From: Amycolatopsis alba DSM 44262
GTDB lineage: Bacteria; Actinomycetota; Actinomycetes; Mycobacteriales; Pseudonocardiaceae
Direction: 5' to 3'
DNA: 64,000 bases
Assembly (NCBI RefSeq): GCF_000384215.1
Contig: NZ_KB913032.1
Span: forward strand, 8,207,605-8,271,604
Positions 42,228 to 50,524 of this stretch are shown here, one piece after another. Every line of letters starts with the position of its first letter. The stretch's first letter is position 1. The position numbers and the translations under genes are program-made. The notes beneath the pieces are model-generated. The model made no database searches and was not told the origin of the DNA. It worked only from the letters and a program-made list of their open reading frames with translations.

Positions 42228-43250
42228 TCAGCGCCAGCCGAGCTCCGGAGCCACGTGCGTGAGAATGCTTTCCAGCACGTGCGCGTTGTACTCGACACCG
42301 AGCTGATTCGGAATGGTCAGCAGCAAGGTGTCCGCGGCCTGGATCGCCTCGTCGGCCTTGAGCTCCCGCACCAGCTCGTCCGGCTCGGCCGCGTACGACC
42401 GCCCGAAGATCGCCCTGGTCGTCTCGTCGATCATGCCGACCTGGTCACGCGAGTCACGGTCGCGGCCGAAGTAGGCGCGGTCGAGGTCGCTGGTCAACGC
42501 GAAGATGCTCCGGCTGACCGACACCCGCGGCTCACGTTCGTGACCGGCCTCTTTCCACGCTTCGCGATAGGCCTCGATCTGCTTACGCTGCTGGACGTGC
42601 AGCGGCTCCCCCGTCTCGTCGTCCTTGAGCGTGGAACTCTGCAGATTCATGCCCAGCTCCGCGGCCCAGACCGCGGTCGCGTTCGAACTGGATCCCCACC
42701 AGATCCGGTCGCGCAGCCCCTCGGAGTACGGCTCGAGCCGGAGCAGCCCCGGCGGATTGGCGAACATCGGACGCGGGTTCGGCTGCGCGAAGCCCTCCCC
42801 GTCGAGCACCTTGAGGAAGACCTCGGTCCGCTGCCGGGCCATGTCCGCGGCCGTCTCCCCCTCCGCGGGCCCGTAGCCGAAGTAACGCCAGCCGTCGATC
42901 ACCTGCTCCGGGGATCCCCGGCTGACACCGAGCTGGAGCCTGCCACCGGAAATGAGGTCTGCGGCGCCCGCGTCCTCGGCCATGTACATCGGGTTCTCGT
43001 AGCGCATGTCGATCACGCCGGTCCCGATCTCGATCTTCGAGGTCCGCGCCCCGATCGCCGACAGCAACGGGAACGGACTACCCGCCTGACGCGCGAAGTG
43101 GTGCACACGGAAGTACGCGCCGTCCACGCCGAGCTCCTCGGCCGCGACGGCCAGGTCGATCGACTGAAGCAGAAAGTCGGCGGCGGACCGGGTCTCGGAG
43201 TGCGCACTCGCCGACCAGTGGCCGAACGAGAGAAAACCAATCTTCTTCAC
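42228..43250 (-). CDS. LLM-class flavin-dependent oxidoreductase
   Basis: 340 residues. Motifs are KKIGFLSFGHWS, ELGVDGAYFRVHHFARQAGS, KIEIGTGVIDMRYENPMYMA and RLQLGVSRGSPEQVIDGWRY. This is a separate LLM subgroup from the other two in the window, with RVHHF in place of EHH. The protein ends in HVAPELGWR. It is the last chromosomal gene before the tRNA-Leu and its island. Substrate unknown. Confidence 0.87.
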   Translation of the reverse strand: MKKIGFLSFGHWSASAHSETRSAADFLLQSIDLAVAAEELGVDGAYFRVHHFARQAGSPFPLLSAIGARTSKIEIGTGVIDMRYENPMYMAEDAGAADLISGGRLQLGVSRGSPEQVIDGWRYFGYGPAEGETAADMARQRTEVFLKVLDGEGFAQPNPRPMFANPPGLLRLEPYSEGLRDRIWWGSSSNATAVWAAELGMNLQSSTLKDDETGEPLHVQQRKQIEAYREAWKEAGHEREPRVSVSRSIFALTSDLDRAYFGRDRDSRDQVGMIDETTRAIFGRSYAAEPDELVRELKADEAIQAADTLLLTIPNQLGVEYNAHVLESILTHVAPELGWR

Positions 43251-43512
43251 GCCCTTGTAAGCGTCCGATGACCGGGTTTGATTCCCCCGCCGCCCACTTC
43301 ACAGAGCCAGCCCTCGACGACTCTACGTGACTAGCTGTCACGTTGCGCGTTTCCGGCTCTCGACCTGCAGCCTTGCGTGCAGCGTTCGCCCACATGGACG
43401 CCTGAGTCATGCCGCAGGGTAACCGCTCATCCTCTCAATGTGCGTCTCCGTGACCAGACGTACCCCCCTGATTCAGGCCTCCAGGCGGGGTATAGTCTCT
43501 TCTCATCAGCAA

Positions 43513-43596
43513 GTCCGAGTGGCGGAATGGCAGACGCGCTAGCTTGAGGTGCTAGTGTCCTTAACGGACGTGGGGGTTCAAGTCCCCCCTCGGACA
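43513..43596 (+). tRNA. tRNA-Leu (anticodon GAG)
   Basis: Acceptor arms GTCCGAG (43513-43519) and CTCGGAC (43589-43595) pair; the anticodon loop TTGAGGT between CTAGC and GCTAG gives GAG at 43546-43548; a long variable arm and the T-loop GGTTCAAGTCC follow. CCA is not encoded. TATAGT at 43491-43496 is a good -10. The 3' half overlaps the stop codon of a serine-recombinase remnant on the other strand, marking it as an integration site. Confidence 0.95.
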
Positions 43597-43841
43597 CACG
43601 CATTAACCCTACGGGGTGGGCGGATGGTCACATCGACCGTCCGCCCTTTTGCGTTATAGACCATCTCCAGGCCGATCTCGCCGTAGAGCGCCTGCAGTCT
43701 CCCCGGACTCGCGTTCCCGACCTGCCTTCCCAGTTCACCGAACGCATCGACCATCGCTTCGAGTTCAGCTCTGCCGATCGACTCCTCAGCCGGAGCACGC
43801 GCCAGATCCTCCTCGGCGGCGTCGCGCTCCTCCTTCGCCCG
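43578..43841 (-). pseudogene. C-terminal remnant of a serine recombinase
   Basis: The minus-strand frame reads RAKEERDAAEEDLARAPAEE, a coiled-coil stretch, then LQALYGEIGLEMVYNAKGRT and VDVTIRPPR, the usual C-terminal end of actinomycete large serine recombinases. No N-terminal catalytic domain is in the window. The frame continues past the tRNA terminator and stops at TGA (43578-43580) inside the T-arm of tRNA-Leu. This suggests an element whose recombinase gene ended across the attachment site and was later cut down. Confidence 0.65.
43618..43650 (+). terminator. Hairpin plus T-run after tRNA-Leu
   Basis: GGGCGGATGGTC (43618-43629) and GACCGTCCGCCC (43635-43646) pair with one wobble, followed by TTTT. 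It is a typical tRNA terminator, lying within the recombinase remnant. Confidence 0.6.
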
Positions 43842-43849
43842 GTTCGGTG

Positions 43850-43939
43850 AACCCCGAAGTCCGCGTGGACAGCACCACGCAGACCCCTGCCGAATCGGCC
43901 TCGGTGATCCTGGCCAAACTTCGCGAAACGGGCGTCTAG
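43850..43939 (+). pseudogene. C-terminal remnant of a P-loop kinase-type protein
   Basis: The plus-strand frame NPEVRVDSTTQTPAESASVI then LAKLRETGV ends at TAG 43937. The pattern PEVxVDTTxxTPEE...VxxLRxxG is the usual tail of APS-kinase/zeta-like P-loop kinases. Only about 29 codons remain, with no P-loop. Relic. Confidence 0.5.
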
Positions 43940-43987
43940 CGTCCGGTCTGGCCGGGGTTCAGGAAGACAGCTCCCTGAACCCGGCGA

Positions 43988-45097
43988 TCAGCGGCCGAGC
44001 GCTTGCCGCACAGCCCGCAATTCGGCAAGGTATTCGGCCGCCGAGTCTGGATCATTCCTCAGGTGCGCTTCGGCGAGGTCACGCAGTGTGTCGTGATACT
44101 CGGCCAGTTCACCGAGTCGCAGCCATATCGCCCGAGCGTTCTCCAATGAGGCAGTGACTTCCGCGAGCGGGTGTCCTGTGAGTAACAGGGTGCGGCCGCG
44201 CCAGCCGTCGGCCATCGCCTCGCACCAGTTAGCGTGGTCTGGGAAGTGGGTGCCTGCCGCAGCGAAAAGGTCGCAGGCAGCCACGAGGTCTGGTGCGTGG
44301 CGCTTCGGGCGTCGCACCCGATCAGACACCTTTTCGCCTGCTCGCCGGTGGTACATGGTCGCGACGGCCGCGACCACGCCGGGCAGGTGCTCGGGAACCA
44401 GGCGGTCACCGAGTTCCTGCGTGCGGGCCAGCCAGGACATCTCCTGCTCGCTGATGAACCCCTCGAACAACAACCCAGCCAGCATGACCAGAGGGTTGGC
44501 TGACACCGGCACGTAACTCTCCGACGCACGCCAACGTACGATCGCCGCTTCGGCCTCGGCCAAGGCACACTCCAGATTTTCCCGGTGCTGTTCGACGATG
44601 AGGTCCTCGTCGAGCAGTTCGGTGGCGCGGTGAACGAGGTTGTCGTCGATCCATTCGCGTACCGGCGAATCGTCCAGTGGCACCGGTCCGTCGGCGAAGG
44701 CCATGGTCAGGATGCTGATGGAGGCATCGATGATCTCTCGGTAGCTGTCGATCCGGAACACCAGGTGCGGGTCGGCAACTTTGGCCAGCATCTCGCTCTT
44801 GAGCATCTCCAGCCGGTCCGGGGGCGACATGGCCAACGGGTGCTCGGGATACAGCTCGGTGTGCACGGCGAAGCTGTGATGCAAGGTGTCCATCTCGAAA
44901 TACGGCGCGGTCTTGGGCAGCTTCAGCACGACGTCGTCTTGTGTCGGCTCGCTCAGCGGCGCGATCGAATACACCACTGATTCCGCGCCCTCACCGACGA
45001 ATTTGGTGAGCAGTACCGGTTGCTCCCCGTCCGGCCAGTTGCACGCACCGGTCATGTCCAACTTGAGCACCGTGCCGACCAGGTTGTCCCGCAGCAC
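43988..45097 (-). CDS. Unknown protein with kinase-like N-lobe and helical C-terminal part
   Basis: 369 residues, not matched to a named family. Residues ~25-60 read LLTKFVGEGAESVVYSIAPL then TQDDVVLKLPK, like a protein-kinase glycine-rich loop (GxGxxxxVY) with the VxLK lysine. The kinase HRD and DFG motifs are not evident, so the rest may be a degraded or distinct fold. The last ~120 residues are helical, TPR-like (LGELAEYHDTLRDLAEAHLR). GTG 45097 begins two bases after the upstream stop, suggesting coupling with the 298-residue gene. Within the island. Function unknown. Confidence 0.6.
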   Translation of the reverse strand: MLRDNLVGTVLKLDMTGACNWPDGEQPVLLTKFVGEGAESVVYSIAPLSEPTQDDVVLKLPKTAPYFEMDTLHHSFAVHTELYPEHPLAMSPPDRLEMLKSEMLAKVADPHLVFRIDSYREIIDASISILTMAFADGPVPLDDSPVREWIDDNLVHRATELLDEDLIVEQHRENLECALAEAEAAIVRWRASESYVPVSANPLVMLAGLLFEGFISEQEMSWLARTQELGDRLVPEHLPGVVAAVATMYHRRAGEKVSDRVRRPKRHAPDLVAACDLFAAAGTHFPDHANWCEAMADGWRGRTLLLTGHPLAEVTASLENARAIWLRLGELAEYHDTLRDLAEAHLRNDPDSAAEYLAELRAVRQALGR

Positions 45098-45098
45098 C

Positions 45099-45995
45099 TC
45101 AGCTCGTCGCCGATCCGGTCCGGAGCACGATCGGCTGGATCTCGACCACGTCGTCGGCCGTGTGGCCGACAGAACCGAAGCCGCGCAACCGCAGGGGCGA
45201 TCCACGCATCGCGTCGGCGAGCGTGGAGACAGTGCTTGAGTTCAACGGGATGTGCTTACGCGAGCACAACAGCACCGCGTCGCGACCGCTGACCTGGCCG
45301 CGGAACTGCACGAAGGGATAGAAGAACGGGTCGACCTCGCCGAAGATCCTGCTCACCATGTGAAAAGTGTCCGCCCCGCGCGGGCCGGTCAGGACTCCCC
45401 TCGCCTGGGGAACGCGATCGAGCGCGACTTCATCCGGTGCCAGGATGAAGTCGGCGGTGAAGTAGGCCCACTGATCGTCGCCAGGCAGGTCGGCGGGCTG
45501 AAACAAAACCTGCTCACGGGAACAGAACAGACGATGCAGCGCGAGGAAGCGCTGTTCTGGCTCCTCGATGTCCGGGAGAAGGTGGCGGTACGCCCGGTGA
45601 AGGGTGGCCACCTTGCGAGTGCTGAAGTAGAACCGCTGGGCCAGCAGCCGGGCAGGCTCCGCGAACGCCGTGATGTCGCCGACCAGCGTCGCGAGTCGTG
45701 GTTCGGACAAGACCGGCAGGTGGGAATTGCGGTCCTCCCGGAAGGCCAGCAGCACTGACCGGGTGATCTCCTCGGCATTTTCCCGAGGATCGGCGACGCC
45801 GAGTGAGTCCAGTCGCGCTTCGAGATCGTGCAGGGCGATTTCCAACGCCGCCGCCGCAGCTTCGCTCAACTCGCCGCACCGGACGACCCCGTCCCGATCA
45901 GGAACGGTGAAATGGAAGTGGACCCCGCCTTCGATGTCGCGCGCCTGCACGGTGAATCCCGAGATCCCGGACGCCACGTTCACCAGTTCGGTCAC
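45099..45995 (-). CDS. Unknown island protein (298 residues)
   Basis: No domain is recognised. The protein is mixed alpha/beta: VQARDIEGGVHFHFTVPDRD, then RFYFSTRKVATLHRAYRHLL, LFCSREQVLFQPADLPGDDQ and a C-terminal strand region LRLRGFGSVGHTADDVVEIQ. GTG 45995 is chosen because GAGG lies eight bases upstream; a frame to 46004 adds three codons. It is translationally close to the kinase-like gene and divergent from the small ORFs and truncated ThiF-type gene, so the four may once have formed one system. Confidence 0.6.
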   Translation of the reverse strand: MTELVNVASGISGFTVQARDIEGGVHFHFTVPDRDGVVRCGELSEAAAAALEIALHDLEARLDSLGVADPRENAEEITRSVLLAFREDRNSHLPVLSEPRLATLVGDITAFAEPARLLAQRFYFSTRKVATLHRAYRHLLPDIEEPEQRFLALHRLFCSREQVLFQPADLPGDDQWAYFTADFILAPDEVALDRVPQARGVLTGPRGADTFHMVSRIFGEVDPFFYPFVQFRGQVSGRDAVLLCSRKHIPLNSSTVSTLADAMRGSPLRLRGFGSVGHTADDVVEIQPIVLRTGSATS

Positions 45996-46236
45996 AGCAA
46001 TCACCTCGCGGCGACATTAGCAGTCAGCGATTGCTCAGGCGGGAACTCTCGACCACGAAGACGGCAAGTACCGGCCAAAGGCTCCGCTGAGGGCCGGGCC
46101 AGGTGCCCCCGCTGACGGTTTTCACCCGTCTGGATGCGTTCCGGCCGCTCCGTGCACCGGCTCTTGTCCCGGTTTCCGTCCGGTTCGAACGGTCATGCTC
46201 TGCGCTGTCAACGATCGAGAGCGTGGAGGGAACGGC

Positions 46237-46353
46237 ATGGATCCGCTGGAGTTTCACACACAGCCGTCCGATGCGGACGCGCCGCGAACAGGCTGTGTCA
46301 CGGCCACCCGGTTCCTCCGCCGAGCGCAGACGAGGGGAGGTGCGCCGCGATGA
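46237..46353 (+). CDS. 38-residue ORF before a ThiF-type gene
   Basis: ATG 46237 has GGAGGG seven bases upstream. The product MDPLEFHTQPSDADAPRTGC continues VTATRFLRRAQTRGGAPR. The acidic N-half and basic C-half with one Cys could be a leader-core layout, but this is inference. Its stop overlaps the ATG of the next small ORF as ATGA, so three ORFs in a row are coupled. Confidence 0.5.
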   Translation: MDPLEFHTQPSDADAPRTGCVTATRFLRRAQTRGGAPR

Positions 46354-46490
46354 TCGAGTTCTTGAAGGTGGAGCGGGAGATGACGTTCAGCCAGACCGAC
46401 GACAAAGAGAATTCCGGCGAAGGGAGGGTTCCATGCGTCGCCCTAAGATCAAATCTGGACACCAGCCCTTCCGCCATGGCGAGGACCTGA
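46350..46490 (+). CDS. 46-residue ORF overlapping a ThiF-type gene
   Basis: ATG 46350 has GAGGGGAGG upstream and overlaps the previous stop. The product begins MIEFLKVEREMTFSQTDDKE and ends SNLDTSPSAMART. Its 3' part overlaps the ThiF-type N-terminus by 58 bases in another frame, so only the first ~28 residues are free of overlap. It could be a precursor peptide or an overlapping non-functional frame. Confidence 0.4.
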   Translation: MIEFLKVEREMTFSQTDDKENSGEGRVPCVALRSNLDTSPSAMART

Positions 46491-46780
46491 TGCGAATCGG
46501 CGGCATCGTGCGCTGTATCGCCGCAGACGTCCGGGATCCGGACGGGTGGGTGTGGGCGCTGCTGGAAACCCTCGACGGGACGCGAACGGTGGATCAGGTG
46601 GTCGCCGACCTGGTCCGCCGGTTCCCTGCGCGCTCTGAGAATGAGAATGACGTACGCGAAGCGCTCGCTGATTTCGTCGAGGCCGGCTATGTCGAGGACG
46701 CGTTCGACCCACCTCCTGACCGAATCGATCCAGTTACCTCTTCATCGCGTCGAGCGCACGCACGAAGGCATCTTCGGTAA
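46433..46780 (+). pseudogene. Truncated ThiF/HesA-type adenylyltransferase (N-terminal RRE-like domain only)
   Basis: 115 residues. The start MRRPKIKSGHQPFRHGEDLM, then RIGGIVRCIAADVRDPDGWV, LLETLDGTRTVDQVVADLVR and ALADFVEAGYVED match the N-terminal winged-helix domain that precedes the E1-like ThiF domain in many actinomycete adenylyltransferases. Similarity ends near residue 99; the Rossmann/adenylation domain is missing and the frame closes inside the 3' end of the convergent exonuclease gene. GGGAGGG lies before the ATG. Likely truncated by the rearrangement that joined it to the exonuclease gene. Confidence 0.65.
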
Positions 46781-47984
46781 CAACGGGAACTCCTAGAGCC
46801 CGCGCGTCCTTTGCTTTGCCGGATAACGAATCCGGGTCCGCGGCGGCAACGACTCGGGTCTTCCTGCTCACTGAGCTGATCACCTGAAGGCCGAGGGCCA
46901 GCGCTTCTGCGGTGAGTTCGCCGCGCTGACGGCGCATCGTTCCGGTCAGAACGATCCGGTCACCAGGGCGCAGCACAAGCCCTCCGATATTGACCTCTAC
47001 GACCTGGGACCGAGATCGTTCCACCCGCGTGGGCTGTTCCTCACGGAGAACGAGATCGACCTCATCGGCAACAAGGCCGAGAAGGGCAGCTACCGCTTCC
47101 AGATCTCGTCGCTCTCCCACGGACACGTGCCCGTCCGCCCAAGCGGCTTGCGCGAGGCTGCGTAAGTAGCCGTGGTGCAACTGGATGACCTCCGCCTTGT
47201 GCAGGCCGAGGTCATGAGCGACATCGATCAGCGCATCGGCTTCCGAAACCGAGATCTGCCGATCAAGCAATGCTCTATCCAGGACGGCGAGGTACGCGTC
47301 GACCTCGGGCTTCCCCTCACGAGGGACACGATCCACCAACCGGGCAAGGAAGTGCGGCTCGGCGTGACCGGCCGCCTGCCGGTGTACCGGCTTGACCAGA
47401 CCTTGAGGCATGGAAGGCAGGTCCCCATACACATCCGGCAAGCCACGAAGCCGAAATGAGGCTAGGTCCGGGGCGCCTTCTACCAGTCGACCGAACAGCT
47501 GGGCCGTGGCAAGGGCATCACCGAGCGCAGTATGGAACCGCACGCCGTCCACGCCGACAGCCTTGCAGCACTCGACGAGCGACCTTCGCATCCCAGGGAA
47601 AACGTCGCCTGCGAGCCTCATGGTGCACACGCCACCGGACAGGTACCGGGACAGGTCCACGTCCAGGCGGGCGAATTCGGCACGCAGGTGCATGGCGTCG
47701 AACGGCAGGTTGTGCGCGACAGGAACACGACCTCGGAAGAGCTCGAGCACGTCGCCGGCGAACTGCTCGAACTTCGGAGCACGACGCACCTCAGCGGCGC
47801 GGATGCCATGGATGGCCTGAGGGCCGAGATCACGGTCCGGGTTCACCAGGGTCGACCACTCGTCGGTGACCTCGCCGGAGAAATCGACATGGACGACCGC
47901 GATCTCGGCGATTCGATGTCGGTAACCAGGCCGTATCCCCGTTGTCTCGGTGTCGACGACCGCGAACCCACGAAGCGACGTCAT
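46734..47984 (-). CDS. DEDDh exonuclease with TerB-like and BRCT domains
   Basis: 416 residues in three parts. Residues 1-175 are a DnaQ-type 3'-5' exonuclease: FAVVDTETTGIRPGYRHRIA (D, E), VPVAHNLPFDAMHLRAEFAR (D), HTALGDALATAQL (H, D). Residues ~235-330 are an all-helical region resembling TerB (ALLDRQISVSEADALIDVAH ... LAQAAWADGHVSVGERRDLE). Residues ~340-416 are a BRCT domain (RPGDRIVLTGTMRRQRGELT, then VVTEDAFVRALDAMKR). It probably processes nucleic-acid ends. ATG 47984 overlaps the upstream stop as ATGA, so it is coupled to the 233-residue gene. Confidence 0.85.
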   Translation of the reverse strand: MTSLRGFAVVDTETTGIRPGYRHRIAEIAVVHVDFSGEVTDEWSTLVNPDRDLGPQAIHGIRAAEVRRAPKFEQFAGDVLELFRGRVPVAHNLPFDAMHLRAEFARLDVDLSRYLSGGVCTMRLAGDVFPGMRRSLVECCKAVGVDGVRFHTALGDALATAQLFGRLVEGAPDLASFRLRGLPDVYGDLPSMPQGLVKPVHRQAAGHAEPHFLARLVDRVPREGKPEVDAYLAVLDRALLDRQISVSEADALIDVAHDLGLHKAEVIQLHHGYLRSLAQAAWADGHVSVGERRDLEAVAALLGLVADEVDLVLREEQPTRVERSRSQVVEVNIGGLVLRPGDRIVLTGTMRRQRGELTAEALALGLQVISSVSRKTRVVAAADPDSLSGKAKDARALGVPVVTEDAFVRALDAMKR

Positions 47985-48682
47985 AGCGGCAGCCGAGTAG
48001 TCATGCCTGCCCGCACCGACGCAAGCCAGGACGGTGGCAACGGCTCTGCTTCCCCGTGCGCGTCCCGGACGTAGCTTCGCCTCTTCACGCCTTCGGTCTC
48101 GACCCATTGCCGGACCAGCCATCGCAGTACCCCGACCGCCGTCAACGCGGCGGAACCGACCACTGTCGATCCCACGACGGCAGACACCTTCGACAAGGAC
48201 CGTAGGTCATCGAATCCGACGACCTGCTCGGCTGTGAGGTCGCGGCTCCATTCCAGGTCCGCTACGTTCTTGAGCTCACGCTTCGCCACCGACACGGTGC
48301 TGTCGTACGCCACCCGACGGCTAACGATATCCGCGAAACACTGAAGCGGCGAAAACAACTGCGCTGTCCACCACTTCTCCGCCTCGACACCAGCGGCCTT
48401 CGTGACTCTGTCGAGCACTTCATCCAGCTCTCCCGGAACGACCGCGGCGATCGACCGTCGCTCCACCAAGGTCAACAAGCGACGCGCCTCGTCCCGCGAC
48501 ACCAGCAAACGATCGAGCTGGTAGATCCACGCTCCGACCGGCATCCCTTGCGGACTCACATGCCAGACCGCGACTGACTCCTCTCCTGCCACTCCAGGAC
48601 CGATCACCACCACAGCGCTCGCAGGAGCCGACAAGGCGACCGAGCCCCCTACCACGCCTTCCATCCCGTCAACGTCGCTCAC
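47981..48682 (-). CDS. Unknown partner protein of the exonuclease (233 residues)
   Basis: No domain named with confidence. The sequence has a beta-rich N-terminus (ASAVVVIGPGVAGEESVAVW, HVSPQGMPVGAWIYQLDRLL), a helical middle (EARRLLTLVERRSIAAVVPG, KWWTAQLFSPLQCFADIVSR) and a hydrophobic stretch near the C-end (VVGSTVVGSAALTAVGVLRW) that may be one membrane helix. GTG 48682 has GAGGGTGG upstream. Four-base overlap with the exonuclease gene suggests a two-gene unit. Confidence 0.65.
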   Translation of the reverse strand: MSDVDGMEGVVGGSVALSAPASAVVVIGPGVAGEESVAVWHVSPQGMPVGAWIYQLDRLLVSRDEARRLLTLVERRSIAAVVPGELDEVLDRVTKAAGVEAEKWWTAQLFSPLQCFADIVSRRVAYDSTVSVAKRELKNVADLEWSRDLTAEQVVGFDDLRSLSKVSAVVGSTVVGSAALTAVGVLRWLVRQWVETEGVKRRSYVRDAHGEAEPLPPSWLASVRAGMTTRLPL

Positions 48683-48822
48683 ACGCCACCCACCCTCGAA
48701 TCAGTCGAACGACTCAACAAGTCGTAGAGCGGGTCAACCTGTTACGCGAGCTTCTCCGACCGAAACAAAACTGTGGCCGTAGGTCCAGCACCTAGTGGGC
48801 AGCGACCCGGCGCTTCGTCCGC

Positions 48823-49087
48823 GCCGAGTCCCTGCCCGGACACACCCTCTGACTCCACGTGCGGTTGCCCGACGGCAAGCAGATCGTCCTCAGCAGCGAC
48901 GCCGCCCACCTGCGCAGCAACATCGACCAGACCACTGGCATGCCGCTGGACGTCTCCAACCCTGACGAGGAGAACGGTCTGCGCAAGCTGAAACTGCTCG
49001 CCAGCAGGCCGGACACCACGGTCTGGGTCAACCACGACCCCGGACGACTGGAAACTCAACCGACCCAGCGGACGTCAGATCGCCTGA
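48823..49087 (+). pseudogene. Metallo-beta-lactamase-fold hydrolase, C-terminal remnant
   Basis: Fragment of a lactonase-like MBL protein: ESLPGHTL, an in-frame TGA (48850), then LHVRLPDGKQIVLSSDAAHL, LRKLKLLASRPDTTVWVNHD. An extra G at 49042 shifts the frame; dropping it restores DDWKLNRPSGRQIA and a stop at 49087. The N-terminal HxHxDH half is absent. The gene is dead through truncation, a stop and a frameshift. Confidence 0.7.
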
Positions 49088-49260
49088 TCCCGTCGGCTCA
49101 GCAGTACGCTCAGGCGTTCGGCTTGAGCCACTTCGAACGTCTTACCCACGGTTATCCCGTCCAGCGTCATCTCGAGACCGTGGTCTCGCCCCGCCTTTGG
49201 CATCTGCCACGAGCAGGACGGGCCAGTAACAGTCGGTGACAAGATCCCGACCTTCATCTC

Positions 49261-50436
49261 ATGCCACCGCGACCACGATTTATGCACATGGTCGGCGCTT
49301 CTCGCGATGAAGCGCAGCTTGCCGTGCGCTTGTACAACGACTCGTCGGAGGTTCGTTCCTTCGAGGGCTTCGTAGTCCACATGCACCTTGCCTGGCTTTA
49401 CCTCCTGCACGCCGAACTCACTCGGGACAGCATCGACTTCCGGTACTGGCGCACTCGGGGACGAGCACGGCGGCTGGAACGGGTCGACGGTGAACCGAAG
49501 CGCTGGGATCTGGCCACTTGCGTGCGGCATCGCTGGCCCGACAAGGCCGCCGCGGTGCGGGCCAATCTCGAGTTCTTCGTTGCGCTGCGCAACAAGATCG
49601 AGCACCGGTACGCCCGCGAGCAGCAAGCACTCGCCGTCGCCGTGAGCGGCCAGAGCCAGGCGTTCCTGCTCAACTACGAGCAGGAACTCACTGGCCAATT
49701 CGGAACCGGATCGTCCCTCGCCACCCGCCTGCGGTTCCCGGTCTTCGTCGGAAGCTTCACCGACGAGGGCGAACGCACGCTGCGGCGGCTGCGCGCACAG
49801 CTACCCGTACCGCTGCGAACCTTCATCGCCGACTACGACGCCGGTCTCGACGCATCCGTCGCCCAGGACCCTCGGTACGACTTACGGCTGCGAGTGCTCC
49901 AGGAACTCGCGCCCAAGGACCCGGACGCGCTCGCGATCCAGTTCACCCGCTATGACGATCTGACCGACGAACAGCGGGCCGCCGTCGAGGCGATCGGCAG
50001 AAAAGGCTACGTAGTCGTCCGCGAACAGAAACGCCCCGTCGTCGGACACGGGTTGCTCCGGCCGACACAGGCCGCGCAAGCAGTTCAAGACCGGATCCCG
50101 TTCGTATTCAACACCAACCATTTCACAACCGCCTGGAAAAAGATCGGTGTCCGGCCGAAGGTGGGAGATCCGCATCCCGAGAGGACCGAAGAAAAGTACT
50201 GCCTCTACGACGAGCCACACCGCGACTACGGCTACACCGAAGCCTACATCGCCAAGCTTGCCCGCGACTGCGCCACCGAAGCAGGCTTCCGCGCCTTACT
50301 GGGGACCGCCCCGAGAGACAAAGTGACCGGGGACTGGGTGGGATCGCCACCACTCAACGCGACACCTCCCTGGAGACGATCAGCCCCGTCAGCAGCACAA
50401 GAACCTCCGGACATGGACACGATGCGCTCAGCCTGA
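49261..50436 (+). CDS. HEPN-like DUF3644-family protein
   Basis: 391 residues. The first ~200 residues match the pattern of DUF3644: AVRLYNDSSEVRSFEGFVVH, MHLAWLYLLHAELTRDSIDF, then ANLEFFVALRNKIEHRYARE, QAFLLNYEQELTGQFG. RNKIEH is an RNxxxH motif as used by HEPN ribonucleases. The C-terminal part is lower in similarity to anything known (KVGDPHPERTEEKYCLYDEP). HEPN proteins often act as toxins or abortive-infection RNases. ATG 49261 has no clear ribosome site; 49282 is another option. In a recombination-rich island. Confidence 0.75.
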   Translation: MPPRPRFMHMVGASRDEAQLAVRLYNDSSEVRSFEGFVVHMHLAWLYLLHAELTRDSIDFRYWRTRGRARRLERVDGEPKRWDLATCVRHRWPDKAAAVRANLEFFVALRNKIEHRYAREQQALAVAVSGQSQAFLLNYEQELTGQFGTGSSLATRLRFPVFVGSFTDEGERTLRRLRAQLPVPLRTFIADYDAGLDASVAQDPRYDLRLRVLQELAPKDPDALAIQFTRYDDLTDEQRAAVEAIGRKGYVVVREQKRPVVGHGLLRPTQAAQAVQDRIPFVFNTNHFTTAWKKIGVRPKVGDPHPERTEEKYCLYDEPHRDYGYTEAYIAKLARDCATEAGFRALLGTAPRDKVTGDWVGSPPLNATPPWRRSAPSAAQEPPDMDTMRSA

Positions 50437-50524
50437 CATCTCCGAAGACAAACATCGCGCTGCACCGTCACAGACGGGTGATTCAGACATCGCAGGCGTT
50501 GCGCGGACCGAACCAAACGAGACC

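Noticed and set aside
43572..43596. Second copy of the tRNA-Leu 3' end as attR
   Set aside because: No repeat of GGTTCAAGTCC followed by CTCGGAC was found by eye in the rest of the window; the far end may lie outside or be lost.
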